Positions 23,785 through 36,613 of a stretch of 64,000 bases of DNA are shown piece by piece. The stretch is from Populus alba (lineage: Eukaryota; Streptophyta; Magnoliopsida; Malpighiales; Salicaceae): the NCBI RefSeq assembly GCF_005239225.2, contig NC_133294.1:18303631-18367630 (forward strand), in the 5' to 3' direction. A program made the position numbers and the translations under genes. The first letter of the stretch is position 1. Every line of letters starts with the position of its first letter. The notes below the pieces were generated by a model. The model was not told the DNA's origin. It worked only from the letters and a program-made list of their open reading frames with translations, and searched no databases.

Positions 23785-24522
23785 GAGTCCGTTTGTCTAC
23801 GTGGCTGCGGCTGTGTTTTATTTAAATCGCAGTTCGTAGTCGTTTGATAATTAAAAAAAGTGATTTACTGTGTATGGGACCCACATGAATTCTGCGGCTA
23901 ATAAAAAACAAGGAATTACACTGTTCACAAGTGAATTGCACTGTTCACGTGAACAGTGCAATTCACTTGCACTGTACGCAGGTTTTTTTTTTTTTTTTTA
24001 ATGTGTTAATTGTATTATATTGTTTTTTTTAAAAAAAAAAAACTAGTTTGCAGAATTAAATTCGTTCGCGACGTGAATAATATTTTTTTTCTCGAAATTT
24101 TTTCTTGAAAAACTAGTATAGAGTGAATTAAATTCACTCGCACAGTAATATCAATTTTGTAGTTTTTATCGAATGAATTTTATACGTAATGAAATTATAA
24201 ATAGTTTAATAGAATAATAAAAAATATTTTATATAAAGTATTATTTTTTTCATGATATAATAAGAGTAATTAATTTTACAATATTTAAATTTTAAAACCA
24301 TCAATATTAATATATATTTTTTAAAATTATTTTATAACCTCAATTTGAAAAAACATTTTTTAAACCAAACACATTAAACTACTTTTTCGTCAACCTCAAT
24401 TTCAACCACAGTTTTAACCAAACACTCATTTTTTCAAATCAACCTCAACTAAAAATACTTTTTATAAAAACAACTTTTTTCAAACCACAACCACAACAGC
24501 TACCGCAATGCCAAACACACTC
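23785..24522. mobile_element. 738-bp MITE-like element with TAC flanks
   Basis: The ends are inverted and imperfect. The left reads GAGTCCGTTTGTC and the complement of the right reads GAGTGTGTTTGGC; about 20 of the first 31 positions match. Both ends are directly flanked by TAC (23782-23784 and 24523-24525), a candidate 3-bp target duplication. The interior has no coding capacity and includes a perfect 42-bp palindrome. A non-autonomous DNA transposon is the best reading. The superfamily is not assigned. Confidence 0.6.
23928..23969. repeat. Perfect 42-bp palindrome centred on CACGTG
   Basis: The two 21-base arms are exact complements, with the centre between 23948 and 23949. The middle is TTCACGTGAA, containing a CACGTG G-box core. 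The word CACTGTTCAC occurs once on each strand within it and again just upstream, at about 23920. The palindrome could extrude as a cruciform or be transcribed as a hairpin. Confidence 0.95.
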
Positions 24523-24705
24523 TACATAAATCTACTTAAAAAACTAAAACTACAAACATGTCTCTCTCTCTCTCTCATCAGCACATTAATTTTACAAATA
24601 TTTAGGGAAAAGTAAAACTAGAGACTAAGCAATATACTGGGGAAGGAGACCCGCAGAGAGAGCACTCCTAGGCCTTCGCCATTTTTTTTGTAATTTCATC
24701 AGAAC

Positions 24706-26183
24706 TTAACATAGCCTCCTGGTTTTGTTCTGGTGGTTTCCCATGTATTGAGCAAGACAGTCCAATAACTTAGTTTCTAGAGCCTTGAATTGTGCTATTT
24801 GGATTTGCAGTTCAAGTTTCTCTCTTCTAAGGTTCTTGTTCTCCGCCATGAGCATCGAACAATTAGTTTCTTCCATGTCAATTGTTGCATTCTCTTGATT
24901 AGAAGAAGCCTTTAAATATGTTGGAAACATGCTAGGCTCGCATTTTTTCCGAATGATCTCGACTAGCATGTGCCTCCTCCCTCTCTGAAACTTTTCATGC
25001 TTGAATTCCCATTTCTTCGATGATGTTTTCTTGAATCCCTGCTTTAATTCAGATGATTAGATTCACTATAAAATCACAAGGTCACGAGATTCATGGCACC
25101 GAGCCTAAAATGTTGCCATCCAGGTTTGACAGATGAAAGACATATACTAAAGCACCAAGGCCCATTTGGACACCAGATTAAATGAAGATGAAGATGATGT
25201 CTGGAGCGTTTTTGGAAATTTTTAATTTTTTTTTGTATTTTAAGATTGTTTTGATATATTTTTAGATAAATAATACTTTATACTTTAAACAACAGTGTTT
25301 CCTACACTCTAAAACATACAGAAATAGACAAAAAGTGAATCCATATACAGTAGCTTATACGTAGATCATAAAAACAGTATAACCACTAGCCTGTGGTGCT
25401 TGCATAAATTGAAGCGCAGGTTTCTAAAGAAAAAATGGAGTACAGGTTTGCTCCCTAAAAAAGTCCTTGTCAGAAGAGAGAAAAACTGGCTCTGACCACA
25501 TGATTGAATTGTAAAAGTCATACAACAACTACATTAAACTTAGCAGTAGGACATTGTTTACCCTATACTTTAAGCAGTCAAATAAGAACAATCAATCACC
25601 TCAGATCATGATAATTCATGGTGTTCATCGATAATCCTTAACTTGGATTAGATCATTAACAAAAAGGAGATAAAAAAATATTCCAAAACTCCCATCATCT
25701 CGTGCTAAAAAGAATTTCCCTGTATATTATATGGTGAACCCTAAAAGAAACTAACTGCAAAACAAAAGGGGATCATTTTTGTCTAGAGGAAAGTTGCTAG
25801 CATTTGATAAGAAGGATAAAGCTGGAGAAGCTGACGGATGTTGAAGAGATGAAAGCATATATATAGTAATAGTAATTGCTCACATAAGTGTTAAGCTGAC
25901 GGATGAAGCTGGAGAAGTTGCTGTGCTTGAAGTATCTAGGCAGAGTGAGCTCTGAGAACTCAGATGGAGACCACACTACGAACCCATTTCCCTCTGCATT
26001 CCAGGAAACAACTCTCTTGCCATGAGGATGATCATCATCGCTACCATGAGCCCCGCCTTCTTCTAGCAAGTCGTAAGTCTTGGATAAAAATGGAGCTGGG
26101 CATTTTGTTCCTGGAGACCTGGTGTTGCTTGAAGAACTCTTGCTTGTTGTGTCTTGGTCAAGCTGAGAGAAAGTGGCCGCCAT
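24706..26183 (-). CDS. HSFB5: Class B heat shock transcription factor, HSFB5-like
   Basis: This is a nuclear DNA-binding protein of the plant heat stress factor family. Exons are 26183-25884 (100 codons) and 25038-24706, giving 210 aa. The DNA-binding domain starts at about residue 29 ([14 protein letters not shown], then [34 protein letters not shown]) and continues in exon 2 ([12 protein letters not shown]). The intron splits it after QLNTY, the conserved position for this family. A short leucine- and glutamine-rich coiled coil follows ([28 protein letters not shown], about residues 155-190, given here in part by position), the likely oligomerisation region. The tail is short and basic (NKTRRLC). 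No LFGV repressor motif is present, unlike most class B members. Small size and tail composition favour HSFB5; HSFB3 is the alternative. Confidence 0.88.
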
Positions 26184-29100
26184 GTTTAAGCTTAAGGTAG
26201 ATTTATGATTATCCGAAAGGTTTCGTTAATGGCAAGGCTTTCTACTTGTATCTTCAACACCGGCCTTGGGAAACTACTAGCACCGTGGAAGGTGGAATGT
26301 TTCTTTTCTATTCTTTCTTTTTTGAATTTAATTTTAATATTTTCTTATCCTTTTGTTTCTTTAGGTGCATGTAACTTTCTGATGTTGGAAGGAGATAATC
26401 ATGGGACATTGTATGGGATTATCTAGAAAATGGGCGATAATTCAAAATTTATTTTTAAATGGAGTAAAAAAAATGAAAAACTGTTAGAAAGTTTCAAATG
26501 TAATACTTCTCAATTTATAAAATTGAAAAAATAGTTTTTTTAAAATCTATATAAATGAAAAGAAAGCATGAACTATACGATTTTTTTTATTTTATGTACA
26601 AGTTAAAAGATTAATTCTATATATATATCTCAATATTATCTAGCTAGTTTCATATATAAGTTTAGTTTTTATTGAAAATCTAATATGAAGATTTTTTTAG
26701 TTGATAATATAATTTTTTTCATTATAGTTTTTAATTTGAATGAAATAATTAAGATTAATATTATGTAGTTAGATTATCATAGATATGAAATATTAAGATT
26801 ATTATTATAAATTATGGTTTTGATTTTTATGAATTATACAATTCTAATTCTGATGTATTTTTTTTTAATGAAAAACTTTGTTTTCGTTTTCAATAAATGA
26901 ACATCTTCTCTAGTTTTTTTATTAGAAAGGAAAAATTGAAAAGGAAAAAAAAAAACTAAAATTAAAAAGAAAAACTGTTTTTTTTTAAACACTGAACACG
27001 CACGTATTATTGATGTGATATTCTGAATTTATTCCAATAAAATAAAAATAAATAAATTGAAGAAATTTACTAATCCCTCGGTCAAATAAATACAAAATTA
27101 ATCAAAAGAAGGGCCGGGAACTCTGACCTTACTTTAGAAGTCCCTACAAGCTATAATGTCTGCCTATGCCATTATTGAATTGTGATTCACTGTATGATTG
27201 TGATTACTACATTTGTCCGAACTTATCAAACTCGGAACGTCTTCTTAGGTCAGTACAGTGACTCGTGTTTTTAGAAATACAATAGTAGTTGCCAATGTTG
27301 TAAAAAAAAAAAAAAACGAATTTATTTTTAAAATCTTACAATTTTATGAGTTAATATATATTTAATATGTCAAATAAAATAAAAATTTTAAAATTAGTAA
27401 AATCGGTCAAACTCATTCAAACTCAGGAAAATCGAACCGATTTTACAAGTTTGAAAAAAATATAAAATTATGCATTCTTATAATCTATATCTTAACATTT
27501 TTATTGTTTTAGATTTATATCTTGCAAAACTTGCACAATTTGATAATCAAAGGCTTAATTTTGATTATAATTATTATATATTTTTTTAATTATATAAGTT
27601 ATTTGTGGATTTTATTTCCATAAAATTAAAATACACATTTATTATTCATAATTTTGTTATGTAAACTATTAACATATTAATTGATATATTACTTTGTTTT
27701 AGCTGGCAATTATATAGAATAAAAGTTGTAAATTTGCATGCTTGACTCTTGGAATAATTAATGTTAAATAGTCTATCAAATTTGAAGGGACTCGTTTATT
27801 GTAAATGACGAAGTAAGTAGGTTGATTTGTCTAAGAAATAGAGAAATCAATGTGAATAAAGTAAAAGTGTTTGGATTTTTTTTTTATTTTTATTTTTATT
27901 TTTTATATTGTTAATTACTACTTGATTGAAATTGTTAATATATAATTAGTTAAAATATTTTACTTATGATTTTACAATTTAAGTTTATGATTCGAGTTTA
28001 TATTTTATATTCCGTGTCGTGTCAAAAAAATATTTTTGACAGCCTTTGTAATTGCTATTTAAAATATTTTTTATTTAAAAATGTATTAGAATAATATGTT
28101 TTTATTTTAAAAAAATTAGTTTTGACATCAAAACATCAAAATAATCCAAAAAAAAATAAAAAAGTAATTTTAAATAAAAAAATCAAAATTTTTAAAAAAC
28201 ACGGTTTCAACCACGTTCCCAAACATGATCATAATTTCAAAACTTAGTTCGGGTTGGGTTTGTTTTTGAATCGTCAAGAGAGTTGACCTCGTTACTTTTA
28301 GATGCTCAGTATGTTAATTCATAACTCGAGTGAAAATTAGTGAATTTTTATTTTAATTTTATTTAAAAAATATATTATTTTAGATTTTTAAATTTATAAA
28401 AAATAACATTATTTTAAAAAATAATAAAAAAACTCGATAAACTTGGATCAATTCTTTGACCCGCTAGTTAACTTACCTAATTTATAATCCAGAACCAAAT
28501 CATAATCAAACTAGCTTTATAACTATGCATTTATCCAAAGTCGATAGAAAGTATTGGAAACCATAAGATGGAACATGTTTTCCTTCTAAAAAGTTAACAA
28601 CCATATATACTCAGGAGATTAGGCTCCCTCTTAAATAAGATTAGCAAAATGGTTAGAGGGATGTCCTTCTTGACTAATTAGAATTCAAAGAAGTGGATTT
28701 TTTTTTAACATAAATTTCGTGATTTTAATATAAACAGTCTATCTTTAATATAATAAGATATTTAGATTTTCACCAGATTTTTATTTTTTTTTTCAATATG
28801 AACGGTCTATCTTTAACATAATTTCAAATACACAATGAAACAATCCATCCTCAATTTCTAAGTTTTCATCTCTATTAAAAAGTATTTAAAAATGTTATAG
28901 ATGTTATTTTAAAAAAGATTTATTTAAAAATATATTAAAATAATATATTTTTTTATTTTTAAAATTTTATTTTTAATATTAATACATCAAAAAAGCTTCA
29001 AAACACTAAAAAAATTATTTTGATTTTTTCAAAAACTAATTTAATAAAAAACAGATTTCACCGCAATCTAAAATATATCTTCATCTAAGATTTGAACTAC

Positions 29101-30680
29101 AGCATATCAATTAAAGTTTCAAAATTAACTATAATTGTTTTTTTATAAATTAAAGTATTTTTATTTTTATATTTTAAAAATATTTTTTTCTTCAATTTTT
29201 TTATATATTTTCGTATCATTTTAACTGATGATAAAATAAATTTTAAAAAATAAAAATATTATTTAAATATATTTAAAAAAACAACTCCTAAAAAAAAAAA
29301 AAAACTTTTAATGGGATTGTTAGATTATTCTATAGCTGGAAGCAGACATGATTTGACTGGTGGAGTGGTTAGGTGTTCACAGATCCACAAAGTGCTTAAA
29401 AAGCCACTAAAATAGCCTCCATTTTTGTCTTGCTTTTCCTTTTTCTTCAGACCATACCTTTCATGCTCTATCCAAAAGAGTTTTTCTTTTTTATTTTTCC
29501 TCTACTTTAAAGTTTAAAGCTTAAAGCAATTTGCTAACAGCACGGCAGAGACTTCGGGAAATTCCAAGGAAAAGCTTGCTGCTTGAAAGGGAGTTTTGTA
29601 TTTGTTTTTGTTTTTATTTTTATTTTTATTTTTTAAAATTATTTTATATGATAATATTAAAATAAATTTTAAAAAATAAAAATTACTAGCGCACAACTTC
29701 ATTAATGGGAATATTTTTTTTTTCGAGCAACTGCCTCGAGTTTCGGACTGCGAAAAGTATTCTAGGCTTTCTTTAATTAATTTATTTTTGAGCTCATCGT
29801 TTAATTTTTTTTTTTTTTTTTATAACTGTATAATTTCATTTAATTTATTTTTAATAAAATTATATCAGTATCATTGGCTATATTATAAATTTAGGATGTT
29901 AATTAGATGGTCTCAGTCAAATTTTTTATCTTTTTTTTTATGTTGTCAATATTTTTATTAGTTAATTTTTTATCATTATATTTTTTTATTTGAATTATTT
30001 AAATTAGTTGAGTTTATTACCTTTTGGGTGCGTATTTATGATCTTCCTTTAAACATATGATCCATGGGAAATATTCAGTGCATGGATCATATAAACAAAT
30101 TAAAGAAGGGTGTAGTAATTCACCTCGTTATAGAGTTTCCATTGATGTTAACAATGCTTATTAAAAGTTATTAGTGATCTAAATAAAAGACTCCAATGTT
30201 AATTCATATTAATTATTTATAATTACATTACTTTTTAAGGTCTACAAATCAAGGAAACCAAACTCAAAAGCTATTTACAAAAACCAAATTTAAGCTCTAA
30301 AATAATTGAAGAAAAACATGGTAGAACATGCTGTAATAAGATAGCAAAGGCACTTGTTATGCACAACATTTCCCTTTCAACCCTTTTTATACTGATTTTT
30401 TAGACTAAAATTGATGCATAATTAATTTTTATAATTACTAGAATTGATTCTCATTAGTTTGATTTAATTATCCTCCACAAATAAATAAATAAAACCTGAT
30501 AATGTTTGCTTTAAAAATCATTAGAAAATAAAAAGTTATTGTTCAGAAGGTTCATTGGATAAACTAAATGAATTGATAAAAACAAATTATTTTACGAAAC
30601 TTAAGTTGAAAATATGCTAGAAAAATTAACTTTTTATAATCCAAAAAAATATTTTACAACAAATTTTTCGTTCCCAAAAA
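26184..30680. other. Intergenic, AT-rich, repeat remnants
   Basis: The first 250 bases are presumably the HSFB5 promoter and leader. Beyond them lies AT-rich DNA with diverged copies of the window's common AT repeat, notably about 28030-28220 and 28880-29050, both with the 'ACATCAAAATAAT' type core. A small hairpin lies at 30055-30092 (12-bp perfect arms, 14-base loop). No coding signal was recognised. Confidence 0.55.
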
Positions 30681-30688
30681 TATGAGTT

Positions 30689-32473
30689 GGGAATTCTGTA
30701 ACAAAACATGAGTTGCAGCAGATAACAACGGAGTTGAAGATTTACAAGCGTTTCAAGCATGCCTTTGAGGATCCACAATTCTCTAGTCCCTTTATTTTTA
30801 TTACGATTTTTTACTTTTACTTCTGGTATTGGATTATGATTTTTTGTTTCCCATTTTCTTATATGGGTGGAAATGATTTATTGAAAATAAGTAAAAAAGT
30901 GAACTTGGTGGTAGAATTCATGTGGTTTTCTCTTTTTAGATGATAATCAGGGACTAAATTCTGTTGATGGCAACAGATGGGGATGCGAAAATGAAATTTT
31001 AATGAATTTGTGAAGTTTGAATGACCCACTTGAACCATTGTTGTTTTGTTATATATAATAAAAAGAATGAGACTTTGATCTTTTGTTATTAAACGACCAA
31101 ATCTCGCCAATCGAAGCAACCTGTGAAATAGTAGAAGTATGTATACTTGTAAGGTATTCTGTGCTTGTGATTGTTTATGGTCGATTTGGATTGGTTATCT
31201 TCTGCCAACGAGGCTGTTGGCATTTCGTGGAACTCTTGACATTATAAAAAATTGATCTTTTTGCTCGGAGACAGCTGCAAAATTGACGGGGAATTTGAAA
31301 ATGCAGGTGGCCTCCTCCTGATACAGTGATTTGCAGAACCTTATACCTTATTTGCGTAGTGGATATGTTTCTAAGTCCTGCTTGTTTCCTCATCCTCTTT
31401 ATTTTGATTTAATTTTAATTTCTTTGTTCTTGCTGGATATCTCACCGGATGAGCAACAGGATGTATTTTCCTCTTTCATGCAATGATATAGCTAGCAGAG
31501 AAACATGCTAACGCCATCGATCCACAGAAGTTAAAAGGGTTTTATGGTTTACACAGCTCTTCTCAACTGCTATGCACGTGAAAAAGATGTGGAGAAGGCA
31601 GAGGCAACTTTTAAGAAGCTGACGAACACTGGGGTTATGAGGTCCCCTCTAGTTTTCAATATATTGATGCATCTTTACTTCCAGACAGGTAATAATGAGA
31701 AACTAGATGCCTTGATGTCCAAAATGGAATCAGAGGGCATTCCATGTGACCAATATACTTTCTGCATTTGCAGCTGACTCTGACAATGAGGGAATGGATA
31801 AGATCCTGGAGAAAATGGAGTCAAATGGGGAGGTGTTTCCAGATTGGAATGCTTATTGCGTTGCAGCAGATGGGTGCTTGAAAGCTGGGATAATGGAAAT
31901 GGCGATGACAATGCTGAAGAAACTTGAGGAAAAAACAAAGAGTGTTGCATTTGATACTCTCCTGAAGTCGTATGCCAGAAAAGGAAATAAAGATGAGTTG
32001 TATCGTATCTGGAAACCTGACGAGAAAAGGGATAAAATCTACAATAAAGGTAAGCTCGCTTTTGATGTTGGATGATATTGAAGCAGCCGAGATGATGTTT
32101 AAGGAGTGGGAATTATCCTTTTATTTCCGAGTTCTTAACATATTGATTAATGCATATTGCAGGAATAATCTTTTAGAGAAGGCTGAATCCCTTATAGATC
32201 AAGCGATGATGAAAGGGAGTGAACCTTCAGCTGATGCATGGTATTCTCTGGCAAGTGAGTATCTCGAGGTTAATCAAATCCCCATGGCTATGGAAACCCA
32301 TCAAGGAAACTTTGGCTTCCTGTTTGGATCATTTGGAAGGGAAGGGAGATCAGAACAAAGCTGAAGAGTTCATAGAATTACTGAGATCTGAGAATATTTT
32401 CTCTCCAGTTGCTCACAGCAGATTGCTGACGTATATTAAGGGTCTCAAATCACAATCTGATGGGCTTCTGTAA
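30689..32473 (+). pseudogene. Broken P-class PPR gene
   Basis: Two separated segments match the exon pattern of the intact PPR gene at 19.5-21.5 kb. The first (30689-30769) reads HELQQITTELKIYKRFKHAF, the equivalent of ELQRIIHDFRMRKRFTHAL. After about 660 bases the second segment opens near 31437 (MSNRMYFPLSCNDIA). PPR units then follow in shifting frames: VYTALLNCYAREKDVEKAEA (31547 on), ILSAFAADSDNEGMDKILEK, VLNILINAYCRNNLLEKAES, and LLRSENIFSPVAHSRLLTYI ending at the stop 32471-32473. I count about five lesions: a stop with a lost segment near 31505, and shifts near 31541, 31750, 32050 and 32298. The retained intron position points to DNA-level duplication rather than retroposition. Confidence 0.88.
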
Positions 32474-33088
32474 TCTGATAGGTTGAAAAATGCGACATTG
32501 TTTGAGGGGAAAGGAACAAATGATGCAAGATAACTCACTCAAACTCATAATTTATATTTCATTTGATTATGTGATTCTTTAGGGCCATTGATTGGATACA
32601 ATCTTGGTAAAAATAGGGCTTCTAGTTTATGTGATCTGCGCTTCCAACTTAACAAAAAAAAGGAAGCTTAGGTGATAAATTTGGTAGCTTCGAAGTTGAC
32701 ACCATGCAATCATCCTCTGGTATACGAAGGATCGATGGATGCTAATGCAGGTACGGAAGATAACCAATTTATCACAACTTAGGCTATGCAGGTATGATTC
32801 TGTTGAGTGGTGGAGGAACCGTGTTAACGGGGACAGTCCGATGGCCGATGAGGTTGCTTCTGGAGTTCTGCCGTGATGTGGACGGTGCATGGGAGGACTG
32901 GGGTAAGGGGTCGGCTTATTTTGCAATGCTGGAGTTTGAATATGTATTTTCTCTGGATCTACATGGGCCAAAGGCCCGCCATTGGCCTCTCTCTGCATTT
33001 CCTTTCGCCCGTTATGTTCTTTTAATGCAGAATTAGAGATGAAGATGAGTGAAAATTTGGGGAAATCATTTTCAGTTAGTTCAGTTTG
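32474..33088. other. Unidentified segment with overlapping open frames on both strands
   Basis: At 32627-32998 the minus strand is open for 123 codons, and at 32794-33036 the plus strand is open for 80. Base composition is more balanced than the surroundings, so open frames arise easily. I recognise no domain in either frame. It may be a gene relic or the 3' flank of the PPR pseudogene's ancestor. Confidence 0.25.
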
Positions 33089-33089
33089 C

Positions 33090-34235
33090 TGTTGTCTCTA
33101 AAAACAATCAAACTAAAATTTAAAAAAAAAAAAAAAAAAAAAACCAAACTGAATTCCCGATTCTAACCAATCAATTTCAGGTTTGGTTTAATTTTCTATG
33201 TTAAAAACCGAAAAAACCTGTATTATTTTTTAACATAAAAAAACCATAAAATCAAATTCATCTTCATCACCAGCAGACCCCATAGTAGTGTTGAATCCAT
33301 ACCAATCTTTTCTCAATTAAATGACCTTCCACATAACCACAAAAAATACATTGCGCTCTCTCACAATAATCAATCACTTCTTATTATCACAAACCCAAAA
33401 ACCTACATCACCAAAAACCCTCATACTCTCAAACACAAACCCTCATCACACAATAAACATTGCTCAATGCCCATTGCCACTTTCTTTGCCCATTTTCTTT
33501 TCATAAAAAAAAAAAAAAATCAGCAACTGCCAACAACCAAAACCACATAATTAAGCTCAGCCCCCACTTTTATTACCTCCGCTAGCCACCCTTATCCTCA
33601 AAAGCTCCACCTCTCTCTCTTCTCTCTACTGGCCAATTAAATATATTCATCAACTCTTTTCGTTCCTTATAAGTAATCATCAATGTCAAATTAATTTTTT
33701 CTTTCTATCAATAAATTATGTTGGATTTCTATTTTTGTGGTATGGCTAGAATGGTGCCAAAAGTAGAAACAAAAACTATTAAAAAAAAAAAAATAGAGAG
33801 AAATCTTACTTCTGTTAAGGCTTAGGGGTGTTGTTGGGATGATAGATTTGGAGATGCAAATTAAAGAATGAAAATTGAAAGGTTAGGTGTGGTGTGTGGG
33901 AGCTTGGGTGAGGGTGGTTGGTTTGCAAAATACGATGATTACTGATAAATATTATGGAATGAAATTAATGAAGATTGAAGAACAAAGAATTAATTGGGTG
34001 CGTGCTTATTAGTTGTGAGTGTTGTGGGTGGCTGTTAGGATTAAGGAGGTGTTATGTGAGTTGTGTGGTGTATGTGTGAGGGGTATTTATAGAACTTTTT
34101 TTTAATTTGAACCAGTTCGGGTTGCTTGGTTTAAACATTACAAAACCAAACCAAACCAGAATTTTTTTAAAATATTCTAATCGGTTTTTTTTTATAGTTT
34201 GGTGTTTTTGATTAATTTCTTTTATTTTTTCAGTT
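33090..34235. repeat. Element with inverted AACCGAACC-type arms and a strand-skew switch
   Basis: The left arm (about 33090-33245) and right arm (about 34110-34235) are approximate inverted copies. The complement of the left contains AACATAGAAAATTAAACC; the right has AACATTACAAAACCAAACC, followed on both by an AATCGG-T-rich-AGTTTGG segment. Between them the plus strand is C/A-rich with few G up to about 33650, then G/T-rich from about 33820. No protein was recognised. A foldback-type transposon is possible; class unknown. Confidence 0.45.
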
Positions 34236-36270
34236 AAATTTGTTTTTTAATTTTATTAATCACTCATAGTGACCATGATTTTAGATACAGATATGACCAA
34301 CATTAAAAAAAAAAAAAAATAAAAAGGAAAAGGAAGGAAAAAAAGAAAAAGAAAAATTCGTTCGATCATGAAATAAAGTCCCAGTATCCTGTGAAAAGTA
34401 AACTCCTATTAAAAACATAAATTAATTATTTATCCCATTTCATGACTTGGTACAAGCTTGGTGAGGTTGCGTGATGAACTATGGAGAGAGATTTTGAGTT
34501 CACGTCTCATTTTTATTGAGAAACATGTGTGAATAATTCTCATGAACTATATCTATGATTGTATGGAGCATTTTTCTTAAAAAAAAAAAAAAAAAAACCC
34601 AAGATGGGCTCTCACTAATCCACAGACTGCTATGACTTTTGTAGATATTGTTAAAAAAAGACATCATGGCTGACACTGAACACGTCTGAAACAAGCATTC
34701 CAGGCAGAGTGGCAGACAGGCGCCTGCTAGGAAGTGGAAGTGGCCTTGCACTAAAGGTATTTGGAGGCCTAAACAATCATCACTTTTTATTTTTTATTAT
34801 TAATGGAGGTGTTTAAACCGTACATTTTATTAATTTTATTAATTATAAAATTTTAATAATTATTATATTAATAATCATAATATTCTAATCTAACACATAA
34901 AGAAGTAAAAATCATTTTGAAAAAATAAAATAAAATTTTAAAAATAAAAATATATTATTTTTAAATAAAAATTATTTTAAAAAATAATTATTATCAAAGT
35001 TCTAATAATTTTATGAAGTGATTTTGTCCAGTGAAATATGCCCATCTCGATGAGAATTCTTGTTATCTCAACTTTGTTGATTTTAAAAACGAAACACAAA
35101 TATCAGCTTTGTGTTGGTTGCAGAAGAATTTGATTACTTGAATCTGATTACTGCCTTCGTGTTTTTCTTGAGATAATGTACCACGTTGTTAGACGAGATT
35201 AATTGTGTGTCTGTATTTTTATGATTTGTGATTTTTAAAAATATTTTTAATTTAAATATATATATATATATATATATATATTATGTTTTCTACATAGAAT
35301 ATTAAAATTATCAAAAAAAAATATTAAAAGACTGCAGAACATTATTTTTTTTTCAAGTAAAAAGTATGAAAAACAGAATAGAAACTAAGTTAATGAAAAA
35401 CACTAAATTTAAGAGTGTTTTATGGTTGTTTTTTAAAGTATTTTTTAAATTAAAATTTTTAATTTTTTTTATTTTTAAAAAATTATTTTTAATATTAGCA
35501 TGTTAAAATAATTTAAAAATATTAAAATATATTAATTTAAAATTAAAAAAATTAAAAATTTTTAATTTTTTTAAAAATAATTTTAAAACATAAAAATAAA
35601 TAGTATTGACTAGTTCAAGCGTACGTACTGCATCAACGTGTTTTTTCAAGTCCAAAAGTCTGTAACCCACAAAAGGGAATAGATTTGCTTGCTTACTTTT
35701 CGTACTCCGTATTTTGGTGGAAATTAACTATGGATCACTATTTTCCTTTTTCTTTCTCTTTTTTTGTTGCGAAAAGGGAAAATTAAAAACTAAATAAATT
35801 ACTCATTTATTTCTTATTAAATTCAACGTTCAGAAACAATTCATGTAATTAAAAAAAAAAAGATTAAAGCTATATGTTGGAAATACATTATCAATTACAT
35901 TTAAATTAATTATGATAAAAAAAAAACATATTTCGAAATAGAGTTATAGTTATTTTGTAAAGTATTTTTCATTCGAAAAATATATCAAAATAATATTTTT
36001 TTTATTTTTAACATTAACACATTAAAATAATTTAAAAACATTAAAAAATATTTTAAAAAAAACTTTTAAAATACAAAAATAAGATAAAAACCATAACCAC
36101 ACAAATCATCGTCACAGCACCACTGCAATTATTTGGGGTTAGAAGAATACATGTAAATTACTTTTCTTTCTTCTTCTTTTGTTTTTTTGCGTGCTTGGCT
36201 ACGAGTTAAGATCACGACTCTACAGGGCTACAATTATGAACTTCAATTATTTGCAGGCATCAATCAAGCA
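34236..36270. other. Intergenic, AT-rich, no gene seen
   Basis: The stretch includes a (TA)n tract at 35256-35281 and diverged copies of the common AT-rich repeat (about 35410-35590 and 35940-36060). A less AT-rich patch at 34620-34745 has no recognisable product. Confidence 0.55.
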
Positions 36271-36306
36271 AGCTAGACAACCCATACAGAGGGGCAACGC
36301 GTAGAC

Positions 36307-36558
36307 TTGCAAGTCAAATTGCTCGAAAGTGTTTTTGGGAGCATGCACACGTATACGAAGAAGACGAGTTGCAGCCAAGTGACCATGGAGGGATTCCAAG
36401 TCAAAAAGCAACTATATGAAGCTTCGTTTTTAGCTTGGCATGGAGAAAAAGGAAGAGGGAGACCTGACAAGGTAATAGAGACACCACATCCACTGAAAAA
36501 GAGATGTAAAATGAAGCAGGTGTCGTGTCTTTTCTGCATCATCGGCACAAATGAGTGA
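36307..36558 (+). other. Unidentified 83-codon open frame
   Basis: The open frame sits in a locally GC-richer patch, and the opposite strand is also open over 36273-36548. The plus product is basic and has two Cys pairs but no domain I recognise. A second short plus frame at 36551-36616, rich in His and Gly, ends exactly where the tandem duplication begins. Neither is convincing as a gene; a relic is as likely. Confidence 0.15.
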
Positions 36559-36613
36559 TCATCATGGTGGCCGCCACCATACTGGAGGCAGTGGGGTCAG
36601 TTGTGGCTATGGC

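Noticed and set aside
31175..31393. 72-codon minus-strand frame between the two halves of the PPR relic
   Set aside because: It lies where the relic's intron is expected, and shows no recognisable motif.
36307..36558. 83-codon plus frame as a protein-coding gene
   Set aside because: The opposite strand is equally open, and no domain, splice signal or promoter supports it.
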